NCBI GenBank assembly: GCA_013397115.1
Contig: VWZW01006276.1
Location: forward strand, 423,581 to 487,580
Origin: Edolisoma coerulescens
Lineage: Eukaryota; Chordata; Aves; Passeriformes; Campephagidae
Reading direction: 5' to 3'
DNA length: 64,000 nt
The position numbers and the translations under genes were made by a program. Shown piece after piece: positions 49,266 through 63,475 of this stretch (position 1 is the first letter of the stretch; the number at the start of each line of letters is the position of its first letter). The notes beneath the pieces were generated by a model. It was given only the letters and a program-made list of their open reading frames with translations, did no database searches and was not told the origin of the DNA.

Positions 49266-52200
49266 ACAGAAGTATCAGGAACTTTCTGGTTACTGCAGAC
49301 AATTAATACCCAAATACACAATGTATCTGCCACAAACAGCCTCCCTCAGCAGATTCAGGGACGGGGCCGTTTCATTAATCAGTGTTTGCCCGAGGCACAG
49401 CACATGAACTTCCCTAAATTGCTGCCAGGGTTCCTCGATCATCCTTTGGCTTCGGAATGAGAATTACTCCACAGTCACCACCCCACTCAGCACAGCCATT
49501 CCCACCCTGGGAGGTGTGCAGGACACACAGCCCTGGCAGCTGCTATTAGGGATGCAAATTTAGTCTCCTAAGAGGAGGTGCAAGAAGAGAACGTGGCTTG
49601 TTACAGACAGTGAGTGGCGAAGGGGATGTGGCAAAGGAGCCCAAAGCTGCTGGTAAACTATCCTTCCTTTAAGGCAGAATTTGACGAGAATTCTGAAAAT
49701 GCTGTCAGGCAATTAAAGACAGATGCTACAATTCCTGACTTTGAACGAAGTCAAGACCATTTACCCCTTTGCACGAACAGAATATTAAACAAATATGATC
49801 AGAGAGGATTGTATCACCCATGAGAAACAAGGGGTTATGTTCTGCACCCCTACTGCAGCTCTATTAAAATCAAAAACCTTGTCCAGCCTAGGAAGGAATA
49901 TTCAAAGGTTTCAGACCTTTTGGTTTCAAAGTGTCTGCTTATCAAAGGTACAGTTCTGTGCACTGTAAATGAACAGACCAGCTGCAAAAACTGCAGATAT
50001 TTCAAGCACATCTTAGACTCAGGGATGATACCCTTCTCACTTTTAATTTTAATTCAAAAAACCATTGATTTTTCTTCTTAAACACATCCCCACTCTGCAC
50101 GCCCAGAACACTCAGGCACAGGAGTGCACTCCCAGCACTCACATCCAGATCCTGGGGAACTTCAAGTGGGGAACCTCTGTTTTCTGTTAAAATCACCTCT
50201 TACAGTTCCATATCATAATCTTCAACAGGTTATATGGCCATTTAATTAAAATTACATTTGGGAAACTAAACCAGCATCTCAAGATCTAAATTCTTTAAAA
50301 TAAAAAAAGGTGATGTTTAAATAAGCAATCCAGTACGAGTGGAAGGTGAAATGCCTTGAGGAACAGTATCAGAAGTCCTAATGGTCACTGCACAATTTCC
50401 AATTCCAACTAGTAAAACAAATCCACAAATAATTAGGTTAAAAAAACCCAAACGAAACAGAACCCCCGAACAACAAACACACATGAAAGAGGGAAAAAAT
50501 TCCAGATGTTTAAGGCAAAACAATTTTTTCTCTACCCATCAGACCAATGTGAGATGGCTTTTGACACCAGCTCTGTCTACTTAAAAAGCCCCTTTCATAC
50601 CTAACCTGCCAAAACAGCTCTCACTGATGAGTTATGCCATTGGAATGGGGTATTTTGATGTGAGATAAAAAGTCATCCTATTTGAGAATATGTTTGGGAA
50701 AACAGCACGAGCAGCACTGAAAAGCAGCTCACTTTGAAAGCTACCACAGTAAGGCAGCTTCATATGGAAAAAAATGTGCTTTTATTTATTTTTACACATC
50801 ACCTCCCACAAGTGTTAAGATTGTTCACCTTCTGGCATAGACTAAAAGCTCTTGCTGAGTTCATAGACATCAAAGACTTACTGGATTCCACCACATGCCC
50901 TAGCTCTTGCACAGAATTATTTTATAATAGTGGAGAAACGTTACTAAGAAGTGACCATACTTTATGCAGCTGAGAGATTTACTGAGGTGTTTTCAAATTT
51001 TCTAGTGCTGTATAATATAATACCAGAATATAAATAACAAACCCAGCTTCTAGAGGTTAGCCTGAATTAAAAAATTTCAGTATACTGCATTGGTGTTATC
51101 AGAATCACTGCACACCACCTTTGACACCTACAGAGCAGTTGATGGTATCCCCACTTTTTGCACCTCAGGATCATTTGTGATCCTTCACAGAGGACAGATT
51201 TGGCTCCAGCACTCGCCCACACCAGAGCAGGGATTTATCACAGGCTCTTTTTACACAGCTCAGGCCTAATGCAAGTCACTGCTCCAGCCTAAGATGGACA
51301 ACTTGGCAACCTCAAGATCTGCACTTTTTCTATTCAAAATCTATTTCACCGATGGATGTCGAACCGCATTGCAAGACAGATTGGATGTTTATTTCCTAAA
51401 AGTGAATATACAGGGTAAGTTCAGGCAGGAGGACAGAAGAGAAAGGGAGGAGGGAAAGAACATCAATAATTTAGTGTTGTCTTTGTTAATTTAATAACTC
51501 ACTGAGGTATTCTATTAAAGTGTCATGTAGTAAAAGCACCTCTTCAAAAGGGATGCCAAATTCTCTTCAGTGTCAAGGAAGTTTAAGCCTCCAAAACAAA
51601 CAGATACCTCCGTCTAAGAGCATTTAGCTACTTTGTATTCCTGCCTGCTAATGTCTCATGTGAATTGTTTTTAGTGGTAAAATTTTGTCTATAATGTGCA
51701 AGCATTGCAGCACTTTGAAGTAATGAAACCCAATGGACCCTTCATCCTTATTCTGTTTATGTTATATAATTATAAACTCATTATTTTTATATAAAATGCT
51801 ATTCTAATCTAAAAAAGGATGCTACAAGATACAGCAAATCAATCTGTCAGCCCTGCAAACCAAACATAAATCTGTCAACCCCACGCTGATGACAATTGTT
51901 GTTTGGAATGGAAAAGAGATATGACTTATGAGCATAAATAGCAAAACTCAAAAATTAAGCTGAACATTAAGCTGAGCTGTTTTCCTCCCTCTTTTTCATC
52001 CTCGCTAGCAATAAAGGCTCTGATACCTGAGCCCTGCTTGCTTCCACCTGTGCAGCATCACTGTCTGCACCGTGCATGATCTCAGCACAACCACTGAGCC
52101 ACCTTCTTGCCACTCCTGGTAATTCTTCACATCACAGTCCTGAGCATGGAACTCCTATTTTAAAAGCCCTGATTAGTGCCCTCCCTTATACTGGCATCAG

Positions 52201-54999
52201 TATCTATCTTTGAAGCACCATTACTATCTATGTACTCAAATTATTTTTTCAAAAATGAATTACTTTTCACTTATATTTTCATTGCTCCTTATAGGCACAT
52301 TCTGTGGTATTTTGGCTAAATCAGTCAACACAACTTTGAGGACTGTGTTTGGTCTCTTCTATCCCTCCTCATCACAGTCACTATCAGAGGAACAGCTTAA
52401 CATCACTTGGGTTTCTTATCAACTGTGCCAGAAGGACGGCTAAGTCACCACCACAGCCATTCCTGTGGTAGTTAAGCATCAGGAAGAGAATCTCAGTGTG
52501 CTCTAGGTTTGTACTGCACTGGAAAAAAAAGAGGTAAAGAGCAGAATAAGCCTCCATGGCAGCACAACCATCAGCGGTACAAGAACTACCAGCACTAGGA
52601 AATCTATTTTCAAAGCAGCGGGAATCCCACATGAGAAATCCTTACTCATTCATGCAAGAAAACATTTTTGTTGTAAACTTTCAGGAAACTGAAAGCTGCT
52701 TGTGAGGCAGGAATGGTTTCTCTAGGAACAAACTGTACGTGCAATATGACAACACAGGAGCGTGGAGCTGGCAGGGACACATGCAGCATTGCTGTAATCA
52801 ACACTGATCGTTAATTTATTTTTGACACTCAGTTTTGTGAGACAAGACTGTATCCTGCTGTAAGTATATTGTGCTTCCTCCCTTGAGCCAAGATGATATT
52901 TTATCCAGCAATGTAATAGTTCTGTTTAAACCTGCTGTCAAAGCACACTGAGAGACAAGTCTCAATAAGGAAAAGGATGCAGTAGACCAATAAATTATTC
53001 CTCTATATTACTACTCTTTTTTATCTTAAAGCTTCTCTCTTGCAAGAACTTTAAGCAGTTTATTTTTATGATGTTTTATTTGTTCTGCAGAGCGCTGCTG
53101 CCGAGTGGTGTCTCCACTTCAGTTAATGCAGAGTAATCCTGTTATACAATACAAGCCTGTATTCTCCAGAGTTTCAAAGTTAACAGCTTTTCTGTTCAGA
53201 CTCCAGAAGATTGTATGTTTTCTCTGCTGCTCTTCATGCTTCCAGCTGCTCTGACAATGATGGTATTTACAGCTGGGGGAAAATGGTTAATAAAATTACA
53301 AGTATCTGCTAGAGAAGGATTCAGGCAGTGACGTGCCATCAGCTCGGTCTCTCTCTGACATGTTAGAGCCATCCTGGAATAAGTCCTGGGTGAAGGCAAA
53401 CTGCACATTTCCCGTCCCACCTGGCTTCCACGTCCAATCTTTATACTGCACATCTAATTCTGGTTTAAGGCAGGATGTGACTCAAGTGCAGGAAAGGACA
53501 CATATGATGAGAAAGAATTGCCTCACCTCTCACAGCCTAATCAATCACATCTCCATTTTTACACCACGTCCCCAGGTCCCTTTGACAATACCTGAGGTGA
53601 AAGCTGCACTTAGTGCAAACACACAGCAGCACTGCAATGGTAAGGTCAGTGTTCTGCTGCCTGTGCCATGCAGAACTCTGCTCTGAGGACTGTGAAAGAA
53701 TGTGTGTGGGACGTTCAGCAAAATTAGTCCTTAGAGTTTTAACCCCAGACAAAGAGAACTCACGTTGTGGTGAGGGCATTGGATGCACACAGATGGCACT
53801 GCCTGCTAAAGGTTTTGTTTTAAACAGGTCCATCTAGCAGGGGGTCCAAGATTTGGAAGAAATACTAACAATATACAGATACAAGATAAAGCCTTGCCTG
53901 CCCATAGGCAAACCCAGCAGGTAGGAGAGACCTCAGGCACAGGAAAACATCCCCAGTCTTTCCCAGATAAATGTTGCTCAGTCATAAATACCATTTGTCA
54001 ACAACTGTCCTGCTCCCACTGTCCCATTAACAACAAAAGGGTCCAGTCTATACCCAGCCATTTTTAAAGTCAGTTTATGTTTTCTGTGTTCTCAGCACAG
54101 CTTAGCACTCAAGAAGATTTCTGAACAAGCCCGGTCAGTCTCTGGAGAAAGCTTACTTCAGTAGTTTCAAATCTTAAAAAAGAGTCACTTAAATTGACTT
54201 CCCAGCTGATGTTGTGGTACCTTCTAAAGGGTCTTTTTCTTTGAGCTTGTTTTTGGCTGTAATCAGCATCCTGGCAGTAATCTTATCACTGTCAATCAGG
54301 ATGGAAATATTAACTGGGGAAAAACACGTCTATTTAGGCATCCTTAGTTTCATCAACTCTCTAGAGTTTAATTATGAAAAATTTTAGCGTACAGGCAGAG
54401 ATTTAGGAACTGTGTGAACAATACACACAGATAACAAAAGAAAAGACAGAATCAATAGTTGACTAAACAACAAGGGTCAGACGAACATTTTCAGCAAAAA
54501 AAGAAAGGTTCTCTTAGTCTTACTCTTCAGTGATCACTTCTGAATAAATTCATACTATCACTAAAAGTAGCATAACTTGTTTAGAATAAATGGGTGGAAA
54601 GGTCATCAACCAGCTTTTAACTGACAGCTTATCAGAACACAATACTGAAGATGATAATGTATTTTGGAAAAGGCTTAAAAGAGACGAAAAAAAGAATTTT
54701 AAGGTTGAATAAAGATTTGTAGATATGATTTTGTAGATATACACCCTCAAGAGTCCTGTTTACATATTGAGGCATATTTTGTCAGCAGAGAAAAGCATAT
54801 TAAATAAATATAACCCTGTTTTTCCATTATGCACAATATAATTTTACAGGAGGGGAATGCAGGAGCCAGTGGCCACCATTCCACACTCCTGTCCCATAGG
54901 GAGATTCCAAACAGGATTAAAATATTGGAAGGAACACCTGAGTTAACAAAGCACACTCACAGAACCGAGGTGGTATTTTACTGCAGTGAAGACCATTGA

Positions 55000-55108
55000 T
55001 GGATGTGGAAAGAACCTGGGCTAGTGGAAGGTGTCCCTGCCCATGGCAGGGGCTGGAATTGGATGAGCTTTAAGGTCCCTTCCAACCCAATTCCATGTTT
55101 CTGTGTTC
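55000..55108 (+). mobile_element. CR1 LINE 3' terminus, plus orientation
   Basis: 'ggatgtggaaagaacctggg', 'ctagtggaaggtgtccctgc', 'ccatggcaggggctggaatt', 'ggatgagctttaaggtccct' and 'tccaacccaattccatgttt' match the CR1 3' end closely. The final repeat block is altered (ttctgtgtt rather than attctatga). Confidence 0.93.
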
Positions 55109-58100
55109 CCAGCCCACTGTATTGACTGGTCAAGGATTTATGAGAACAGGAGAACACAAAAACACAGTGAATGCTTTTCTAAGATTGCAGAATTATTCAC
55201 TAAAAACTCAGCAAAGCAACATAAACCAGATGCGAAATTACATATTAGGTTTTCAAGAAAAGCTCCAGCAGAAAGTTTAAGGTCTGGCTTCTCTCCCCTG
55301 AGAACCCAGAATCATCTTCAGATCTTCCTCAAAGTCCCACTTGTGATGGCAACACCTCTTTCCATCCAACACCTTGCCTTTCAGAACACAAGGCAAGGGA
55401 AAGGTGTCTTCCTTTGACTTCTTCTTTGTTGTCTGCATTTGCCTTGTCACCATTTACCAACACAAATAAAATCTCTGTGAAACACCACTCTGCTCTCTGC
55501 ACTGCCCAGGCTCATTCCAGATCTTCACAAAATTATTGACCTTAAAAAGTCAGATTTTTAGCTGGGTCAAAAAACCCAAAAGATGGACAAATATTTTCTT
55601 TCCAATGGTTTCTGATGATGCCAACAAGAAGCAACACTGACAGTATAGACAACTTTCAATATTCAATGTTCGGATTTAAAGATCTGATAACTTTTTTCTG
55701 GGCTATTTTTGTGCAAAGGAGAACCAGATGAAAGCATAGTTAACAAACTCCTGGGTCAGAGATTTCTAGTCCTTTCTCACTCTGAATTAGGTGAGGCTCA
55801 CAGGAAGGCAGTTTGCAGAAAGAACTGATTCTGAAAAAGCTTTCATCAGCTGCACTGGGAAAAGATGTTTGAATATCAAAAAAACATTTTTCTCCATCCC
55901 CACAGCACCAGCTAACTCTCTAATCTTAAATCTTTAAAATAAAACATCCAAGGAATGGGAGGACATGCAGTTTGCAGGTAATGATATTTGGAGTGCATGT
56001 CTGAGATGGAGCAGATTAGTGAAGCACGAACCCACCAAGCATTCAAACTGAGATGGATGAAAAATTAGTTTGTATATTTTATATTAGCAACGTATATGAA
56101 ATACCAAGGAGGTAACGCTGATCTTACAAGCACTGACAGGATTTTCTGTACAGGGAAAGTTCTCCTCACTTGTTTGTGCAGTGCAAGGTTCTGGTCTTCA
56201 CGTACAGAATGTCACCTCTGGCACTGAGAAACGTGATGTCCTCACATCTGTGATGAACAAACTCCAACCTTCTTATCTTTCACAGTCATTACAAGCCTAA
56301 AAGATGCCAAACACCCATGAGCCCTCTCAAAGTAATGTCTTTAAACCGTGCATGTGGATTGTTTGAGAATTGTAGTTTCAGTCTATTAATTGTCAACTGA
56401 TGTGTTTGTTCTTTGGCCTACAGAAAACTAGTAACGAAGATTTACTCCAAGGTTTTCCCCTGCAGATTTCCCATTTGATTGTTATGATTCTATAGATAAA
56501 TAGTAAAAAAAAATACTGTCATGCCAGAAAACACTATAAAAAAAGACAAAAAATGTGTTTCTCCCAATCTTAAAGAGATAGTCAAGTTTTATATGGCTAT
56601 AAGTGGAATTACATCATAAAATGTGAGAATCCATTCCCAAGTGTAAAAGCTGAAAGCCAAAAACTGTTCTAACAGTCCCATATCTAGCAAAGAAATGGGC
56701 AGAAAAATTGTGAAACTCAGCAGCTGACCTATCTCTGTTTGAAAAAAATTCATCCTTTTCATAAAGCAAAGGTGCCCATCAATGTGCCAGACGTTGTTCA
56801 ATATTACCAAAATAGAGACTGCATTGCATCCATTTGAATGAACCAAATTCAGTCCTTTGCCTCAATACTGTCAGGAGACTATCCGAGTTCTAGCTCAGTG
56901 GAAATAGTGGATTCCAATAAAAAAAAATTTTCCTTTTCTTTGTGTAGCCAAGGAAAAACTAGTCAAGAATCTATATGTGGAATTTCTTTTTTTTTTAATC
57001 CCATAAATTCAATTACAATTCTGAAGACTGTTTTATTAATAACATTCAGCTTCTTTAGCCAGGCTTCCAAAACAAATTAAATTAGTTGTTTTTACCACAA
57101 GACTTCTACATTGTTGCCTCTATCAGAAGAAATTTAATGCAGATCCATAAAGCTGGCTGGATCCTAAGCTGCTCTCAAAGCTCCCAACACTGCAAAGAAT
57201 TGTGTTCCTGCAGCTCCACTGAGTCCAGTAAAGACAGAAGAGCTTGCAAACTCATCTACAAAATCCCTTCTCTTTGCTTATCCCTGAAATTGTTCAGCGT
57301 TTCCCAGCTCCAAGTAGCAGACAAACATAATCCAGTCCCTCTAGGAGAAAAGCAAATCTTTACAATTTGCTCAGTTTAAGAAATCTTTGATATCAATGAG
57401 TATAATACTGAGATTTACCACATCATCAAGTTCCAAAGCAACAATTTCATTTCCATCCATTTATTCCTTCTAGAAGTTCTAGTATAGCAAATGCTACATA
57501 ATCTTTTTAGACCTAAATTTCAAGTCTTTTAAAGTTTGAAGAACTGTTTTACCACTAATTACCATTATATCTGTGTGGCAAATGGATTTTTAAAGCTTAC
57601 TTTAGTCACAGACAGGGAGATACAAAAAAAATGGTTGCAAGAAAACACATTTGTGCTAATTTGAAGAGAGCTGTTGTGTCACATCACCTTTAGCTCCAGA
57701 CCCAGGGACTGCCATAACCTTCTGCTCTGCCACTAAAACTGAAAATGGGAAATGCTATGCAGAGTCCAGACACGTCCCCTAACACATAAAAATTGTCAGA
57801 AACCCCCCTGCATTCAGCACTCTCCTTTCTGTACCTGAGATGGAAAAGGACATGTTGGGGTCGGTGAGTTTCATTGTTAGACTTCCTCTGATAATGCTAA
57901 AGGGTGATGGAAGACACTTCGGGTGCTTTTCTAGTGGTAGCACATGAAAAGAGATCTCTCACTTGGTCATAGGAACCTCTACCAATGGATGCAAAATCAC
58001 AAAGTTAAGACATTTTTGCCCATTATTATATTTACTTCAAACTTTAAGAAACTGATAGAACCACAGACATTCCTACATGTGTGCAGTCACTGGATCATTT

Positions 58101-58384
58101 TGTTCCAAACTCTTTTCAGTTCCTGATTGTCTCACTGCTGGAATATTTCACTGCTTCTGTTCACCTTCCTGACCCTTTTGGGCTGCCAATGTCTAATTTT
58201 TGGATGCTCTAATTTCTGTTTGTCCAACACTTACGTTTTCGTCCCCATTTGATGAAAGACAACTTTAGTTCAGGCTGTACAGAGAACACAGGAAAAAAGA
58301 ATATTCACTGAAGTAGGAAAGAAGAGTCAAACTGGGTAGCAGGTTAAAAGGGCATAATCAGCTCCATAAGCAGGGAACTGACAG

Positions 58385-58419
58385 AGCCTGAGCTCAGCTC
58401 AGCTCCAGGCTGAGCTCCC
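58385..58419 (+). repeat. Short GAGCTC-rich repeat and palindrome
   Basis: 'gcctgagctcagctcagctc' continues with 'caggctgagctcc'. AGCTC recurs at five-base spacing and GAGCTC is palindromic, so the segment is both tandem and self-complementary. It is short and shows no further structure. Confidence 0.6.
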
Positions 58420-59183
58420 AGGGGGGCACTCAAATGTCTAAAAAGGGCTGGAGCTTTTCTCACACTGGATGCATTACTGGGCTCTGCCTTCCATCCAGCT
58501 TCACATTATCATCAAAACTTTTTAGGATTCAAGACATCTCTTCCTCTTGTCAACTTCTGTTGGAATCAGCCATGAGCTTCCAGAGGGACTCTGAAGGTCA
58601 GGAGTGGGCAGAGTCAGAGAGACAGGAAGGTGTGGGACAGGGTGGAACTAAAGGGAGGTGACAGACAACAAGAGGGGAAGTGGGAAGTTGAGGGCTTTTT
58701 AAATAATTGTTTCATCTCAATATTCTTTTGATTGTAAAATCATTCATTCTTTCAAGTTGCAAAATAAATCAATTTACTTAAGTTTCCAGTTTCAAGTTTT
58801 GGAGATAAAACACCTTCTCCTTATTTACCTTTCTGAGTAAGAGACACATTAAAGGGGAGTGAAGTAGAGAGACATGGGAGCTTATTATCACTCTTTTACC
58901 CTTCTGTTAGCAATACATGTTTCCATTCTACGCTTAATTTGCAATTCAGTACACTGCTTACTACCCCTTGTACTGATCTTTTAAATTATTTAAGAAAGTA
59001 ATTAGATAGATTATAATATCTGGGTAGAATGTGGTGTTTTCAGTGCTGCTTTATTCCCTTCATATCCATCCATAGCTGCAAGTTCAAGTTAAAACCTTTT
59101 TCAGTAGTATCTGCTGGAGAACCCCACATCATCACCTCATTTCTTACAGTTTATCAAACTGTCAACATGTGGACGTGATTTTG

Positions 59184-59219
59184 GTCATTCACAGCCTTGA
59201 TTGAGCGTCAGTGAATGAC
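59184..59219 (+). repeat. Inverted repeat with perfect 9-bp arms
   Basis: Arms gtcattcac (59184-59192) and gtgaatgac (59211-59219) flank an 18-base loop. Pairing does not extend beyond the arms on either side. A hairpin this short can arise by chance in 64 kb. Confidence 0.6.
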
Positions 59220-62200
59220 AAGAAATGAGACACCCTCTGAATCTGTGCTTCTCAAGCCAGTGAGCCATCAAACATCTTTCATGGCCCCTCCAGTCTCCCT
59301 AACTAAATTCCATTAAGGTAATACTGCTGCTGCCTGATTAATTCATTTTCCGATCATTTCCCACTGTAGTGTACCACTCTTGCTTTATTCCACCATCTGA
59401 ATATTTCAATTTTACATATTTTGCTTCCCTACTGAGTTGCTTCTATAATTTCCCCATCTCTTTTGCTGTACATTGCTTTCATGTTTCCTCCTGCTTCTCC
59501 AGATCTCAGTGTTTTGAATCATTTCAGTCCCCTCTGCACATGTTCCACTTTTATACTGCGGGATACTCCCCTTACTCCCCTGCATCTCTTCATTCCAGGA
59601 TATCATGGACTGACCTCGGGCACGAGGAGCAAAACCAGCAGGAGAAAAGTCAGTGTTCAGTGTGCCAGGTAACACAGACAACCGAGAGGCTCTAGCACAC
59701 CTGGGGGAAAGGCACTCACTAAAAAATCGTGGCCAGCAGTGCAGTCACTTTGTCATCACACACAGCAGCTCTCACATGGCTGATGATAATTCACATTGTT
59801 GGACAGGTTCAGAACAGAGCAGGCTCTGTTTACCTCCGAGACATCAGCCCGTGCACACCTGCCACTGGCCAGAGCTGGGAACTCAGAGCCATTAGAGGCA
59901 ATAAAATCATAAACCCCACAAAAACTGGCCACAAATAAATAGCAGGCATAGCAACCCGTCTCTGAAGAGGAAACTGGTGACAGCTCCCTGTGCTGCCATT
60001 CGCTTTCAAAGTCACAAAAACCCTTTTGAACCTCTTGTATTCCCCTGACTAATGCCATCATTATTTCAACACTGGCTGTTCAGAGTGAAACAGGTGCTAT
60101 CTTGTCAAACGAGCCTCTCAGCTTTCATCATCCCGGAGTTCTTCACTGTGTATTGTTAAGCTGACAAGGTTTTGGGTTGCCTGGATACCAGGTCATGCTG
60201 ATATAACCGCTAGTGATCTCTGCATAACCAAACTTTGTTGGTGAGAAGCAGGCGAGGGGAGGAACAGCGTGGAAAAGAATTGTTTTATTCCCATGTCATC
60301 CTCCCAGCAAAAGAAGTTCCATGAGTTTATCTCCGAGGGCCGTGGAGAGAGGGCTGGTGGAATGCTTCCAGCACCTGATTAAAATGATTCACTCCATAAT
60401 AACCCAGCGTTTCTAGTCTCATTTCTAAAAGCTTTTCTTCCTCACTACTTACAACAGTCTGCTAGATTCCTAAATAGAAGGGAGAGATTAATCTGTGCTA
60501 AATTACTTGATGCAGGTTTAAAATTATTCTGGCAGAAAAGTAGAGCAAAGTTTGCCCAAGGAAGCAAAGAATGGAGCATCCACCCCCCTCCTCCAGTTCA
60601 GAATGCAGTGATGAAAATACCCCAGGAGCTGCAGCACCATCCCAGCCACAGAAATACTTAAACTCAGTTGAATCAGATTTTTGTTCTGAATTTTCTTTAT
60701 CTCTCTCTCAGGACAGATGGCTCTCAGAAATAAATGTTTTCAGCCACATGCTTGCCTAAACTTTCCCAGGAAATTCTTCTGTAAACATGATGCTTGTAGA
60801 AAGTTTGTTATAGGAGAGGGTTTGTTTTATGTAAACTGGTTTTTGCTTTTTGTAGCAGTGAAGTTTTATTTATAAGGCATCATTTTCCACTGAGATGCTG
60901 GAGGCTCACCTTGTTCTTGTCCTGGGACAAGAAGGCTTCTGACAGTATTGCCTTAGACAGAAAAGAGCCCAACCTCACCTGCAATTCCCTGCACAAAATC
61001 TATGACTGAATTCCTTAAAACAACTGAGTTTTTAGAAATGTTTCAGACTTTGAAGACACAAGTTGTAAAACTCCAAACTTCTGAAGCCATAAAAAAAGCA
61101 GGAAATCCATCTTCATCAATGGCACTTGTTCTCCTGTAGCCAAATAAAAAGGATTTGCCTAAAAAATACACTTTGGCAGCTTACTCAGGCATATCAATTG
61201 AAATATTGAAGTTGATTGAAATGCTCCTCAAGCCTTTAATGTTTTAAGCTAATGTTATATGAAAGCCATCATCTATCACGTGCAAGTTTAGAACCAGGCA
61301 GGCTTAGCCAAGTAACAAGTTTTCCTTGGATAATGTCCTGATGATTTTGGGCAGGAAAGGTTTAAAGAAGTCATGAAAACCACTTTCTCTCAAATGGAGA
61401 AAAATATGTCCAGCCATGCACATAGTTCATCTAGTCTGCTAATTAACAGGAATCTTCTCAGTACCTTCAAGACAGTTATTATTAAACACAGCAATTAAAA
61501 ATTATGGAGAAATGCTCTTGACCACAACTGATGAAAAAAAGAGATGCTAAATGGGTTGTTTTCATTTCCAACCAAGCAAACAAAGCTTCATTCATGCCCT
61601 GGGTATCGTAAGAAAAATAAAATTAAAACAGATACAAAGAGCAGGCCTGCAGGACAGGGGAGGGAGGAAGCGAAGGGACAGAAAAGAAGAAAGAACCGGG
61701 TGTGTGGTGGAAAGGACAAACTGAAAATGAAATGATACAACAAATGAGATCAAAAAGATGTGATTGGACATGAATTAATGTAAAGAAATCACAAGGAAGT
61801 CGGTGGGTTATTTTACAAATCTCACACCATATTGAATGTATCGCTGTTTAAAAGGCAACAACTTTATTCTCATGGCTTCAACAAAAACTTGCATTGCTGT
61901 CATTCCGAGAGAGAAGCCAAACCAGAGACATTTGAGTCAGAGTTCACGTGTGAGTGTATCCCAGATCTGATGGAAGGAATTCATTTGACCTCCTCCTCCT
62001 ATCACTGCTCTACAGCTGGAAAACTACAAGCCTACGCAGGGAAAACAGTGATGATGCAATTTACAGTGCAGCAGAACGTATTTTCAGAATTGAAATTAAA
62101 TGGGAGGAAAAATGATTTGAGAAAATACAACATCAAGTGACTCCCTACCCAAAGCCTTTCGAATTTCTTGAACATGAACCCGTGGCTCCAAAGCAGAGCC

Positions 62201-62372
62201 ATAAAATTCCCCCAGCCCCTGATGGGCAATGCTAATAGGCATGCAACTTGCAATGCTTTTTAACATGTATTTTTAATTTAATCCATTAGAACCACAAAGA
62301 AATAATGTATTAAAGTGATAAGTCTGTACATTCAGTAAATAAATATCAAAGTGAGAGTCATGAAAGCTTTAG

Positions 62373-62424
62373 GAAAAAAAAAATACAGTCAGAGAAGAAA
62401 AAAAAGAAAGAAAGAAAATTAAAG
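62373..62424 (+). repeat. Purine-rich simple repeat, A-runs and (GAAA)n
   Basis: 'ggaaaaaaaaaatacagtca' is followed by 'gagaagaaaaaaaagaaaga' and 'aagaaaa'. An imperfect (GAAA)3 forms the core. Confidence 0.75.
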
Positions 62425-62997
62425 CCCTTGAAGGAATACATCACAGAAAAAAATAAATTGATCTACTAAATTAATTAAGTAAATTGATTGTAAAAATTTA
62501 CTACCCTATGCAGTATAGAATAAATCTCACGGGAGGTAAGTTAGCGGAGTCAATTTGAGCCTTTCAACCATGAGGAACTTGTAAAGCACCTCATAAACCC
62601 TCTCAATAATACCATAGAAGAAAAATAAAAACTTTCTATACATGCTCAATACCTCAAGCAATAATCTATAAAGTACCACCCTGCACTGCATTTTGCTACA
62701 TGTTCCGAGCCTGTCCATTTTTATTAAATCCAAAATAACAAAATATATGGTTCCTCCAACGCACATTTATTTAATTATGCTCTCAGGATATGAAAATTTT
62801 AAAATAAAAAAGGATCTGCTTGTTCTCCTTCTTTCAGTTGACTTGTTGAGCCTTTTATTCATTAGATATAAATAAAATAATAACTTCAGAACTCAGCACT
62901 TTTGGGAAGCAAGTGCCTTTCTAAATTTCCTACCCAGAGCTTCTGACAGAAGAATTGCCTATGAATAATAACCAATTCCTCTTAATCAGAGAGCCAT

Positions 62998-63475
62998 GAA
63001 TCACAGAATCAGCTATTTCTAGAGCAATCACAAGAGATCATCTGGATAAATCCTCCAGTTTAGGGCCTGACAGCAATACCTGGGTTATCGCAAAGAGAAA
63101 TTTGTCTTATACTTACAAAAATTACCTGTAAAGGCCTTGTCAAAAGCTCTTCCCACAGCAAAGTACCAGTACCCATTATTTCTGTTGGTTAGAAACACTT
63201 GCCTAACCCAAATCTCCCTCATAATAAATTATGCTCATTTATTTTCTTGTTCTATCTCCTTTCCCCACCAGCTATACAGAAGAACTGAACATCATCCACT
63301 TAATAATCTAATATGTGCTAGAAAATGTTATCATGTTCCTTCCTAATCTTCTAAAACTAAACAAATCCCATTCCTTCATCTTTTCATCGTTTGCCAGTTC
63401 TTCTGGGAGAGTTGCTCGCTCCACACTGTCAGTGTCTCATGGCTTTGAGGAGATTTGATCTTTTTCCAGTTAACC
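62998..63475 (-). mobile_element. Ancient CR1 LINE 3' region, antisense (~480 bp)
   Basis: The plus strand reads like a worn reverse complement of CR1. Landmarks are 'tcacagaatcagct' at the terminus, 'aggccttgtcaaaagctctt', 'ggttagaaacacttgcctaa', 'cccaaatctccctcataata', 'tcttgttctatctcctttcc', 'gaaaatgttatcatgttcct', 'tcctaatcttctaaaactaa' and 'acaaatcccattccttcatc'. The order matches older CR1 subfamilies with the '...gttatcatgtcccctcagtcttc...' block. Divergence is clearly greater than in the other CR1 copies here. The plus-strand frame at 63137-63346 lies within it. Confidence 0.78.

Larger units (their letters stand above)
44516..54999. other. Intron segment, sparse features
   Basis: Holds one degenerate duplication (45.5 kb) and TA-rich blocks (49.05-49.26 kb). 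The 148-codon minus-strand frame at 48142-48588 and the 117-codon plus-strand frame at 53333-53686 have no recognisable domain. Confidence 0.55.
55109..62997. other. Intron segment, sparse features
   Basis: Only short simple repeats and one small inverted repeat are visible. The overlapping frames at 59369-59695 (+) and 59412-59681 (-) lie in a pyrimidine-rich stretch and look compositional. Confidence 0.55.

Noticed and set aside
49022..49333. 103-codon minus-strand Tyr/Ile-rich frame
   Set aside because: Produced largely by TA-rich low-complexity sequence.
53333..53686. 117-codon plus-strand frame
   Set aside because: No recognisable domain; it overlaps frames on the other strand and lies antisense to the gene.
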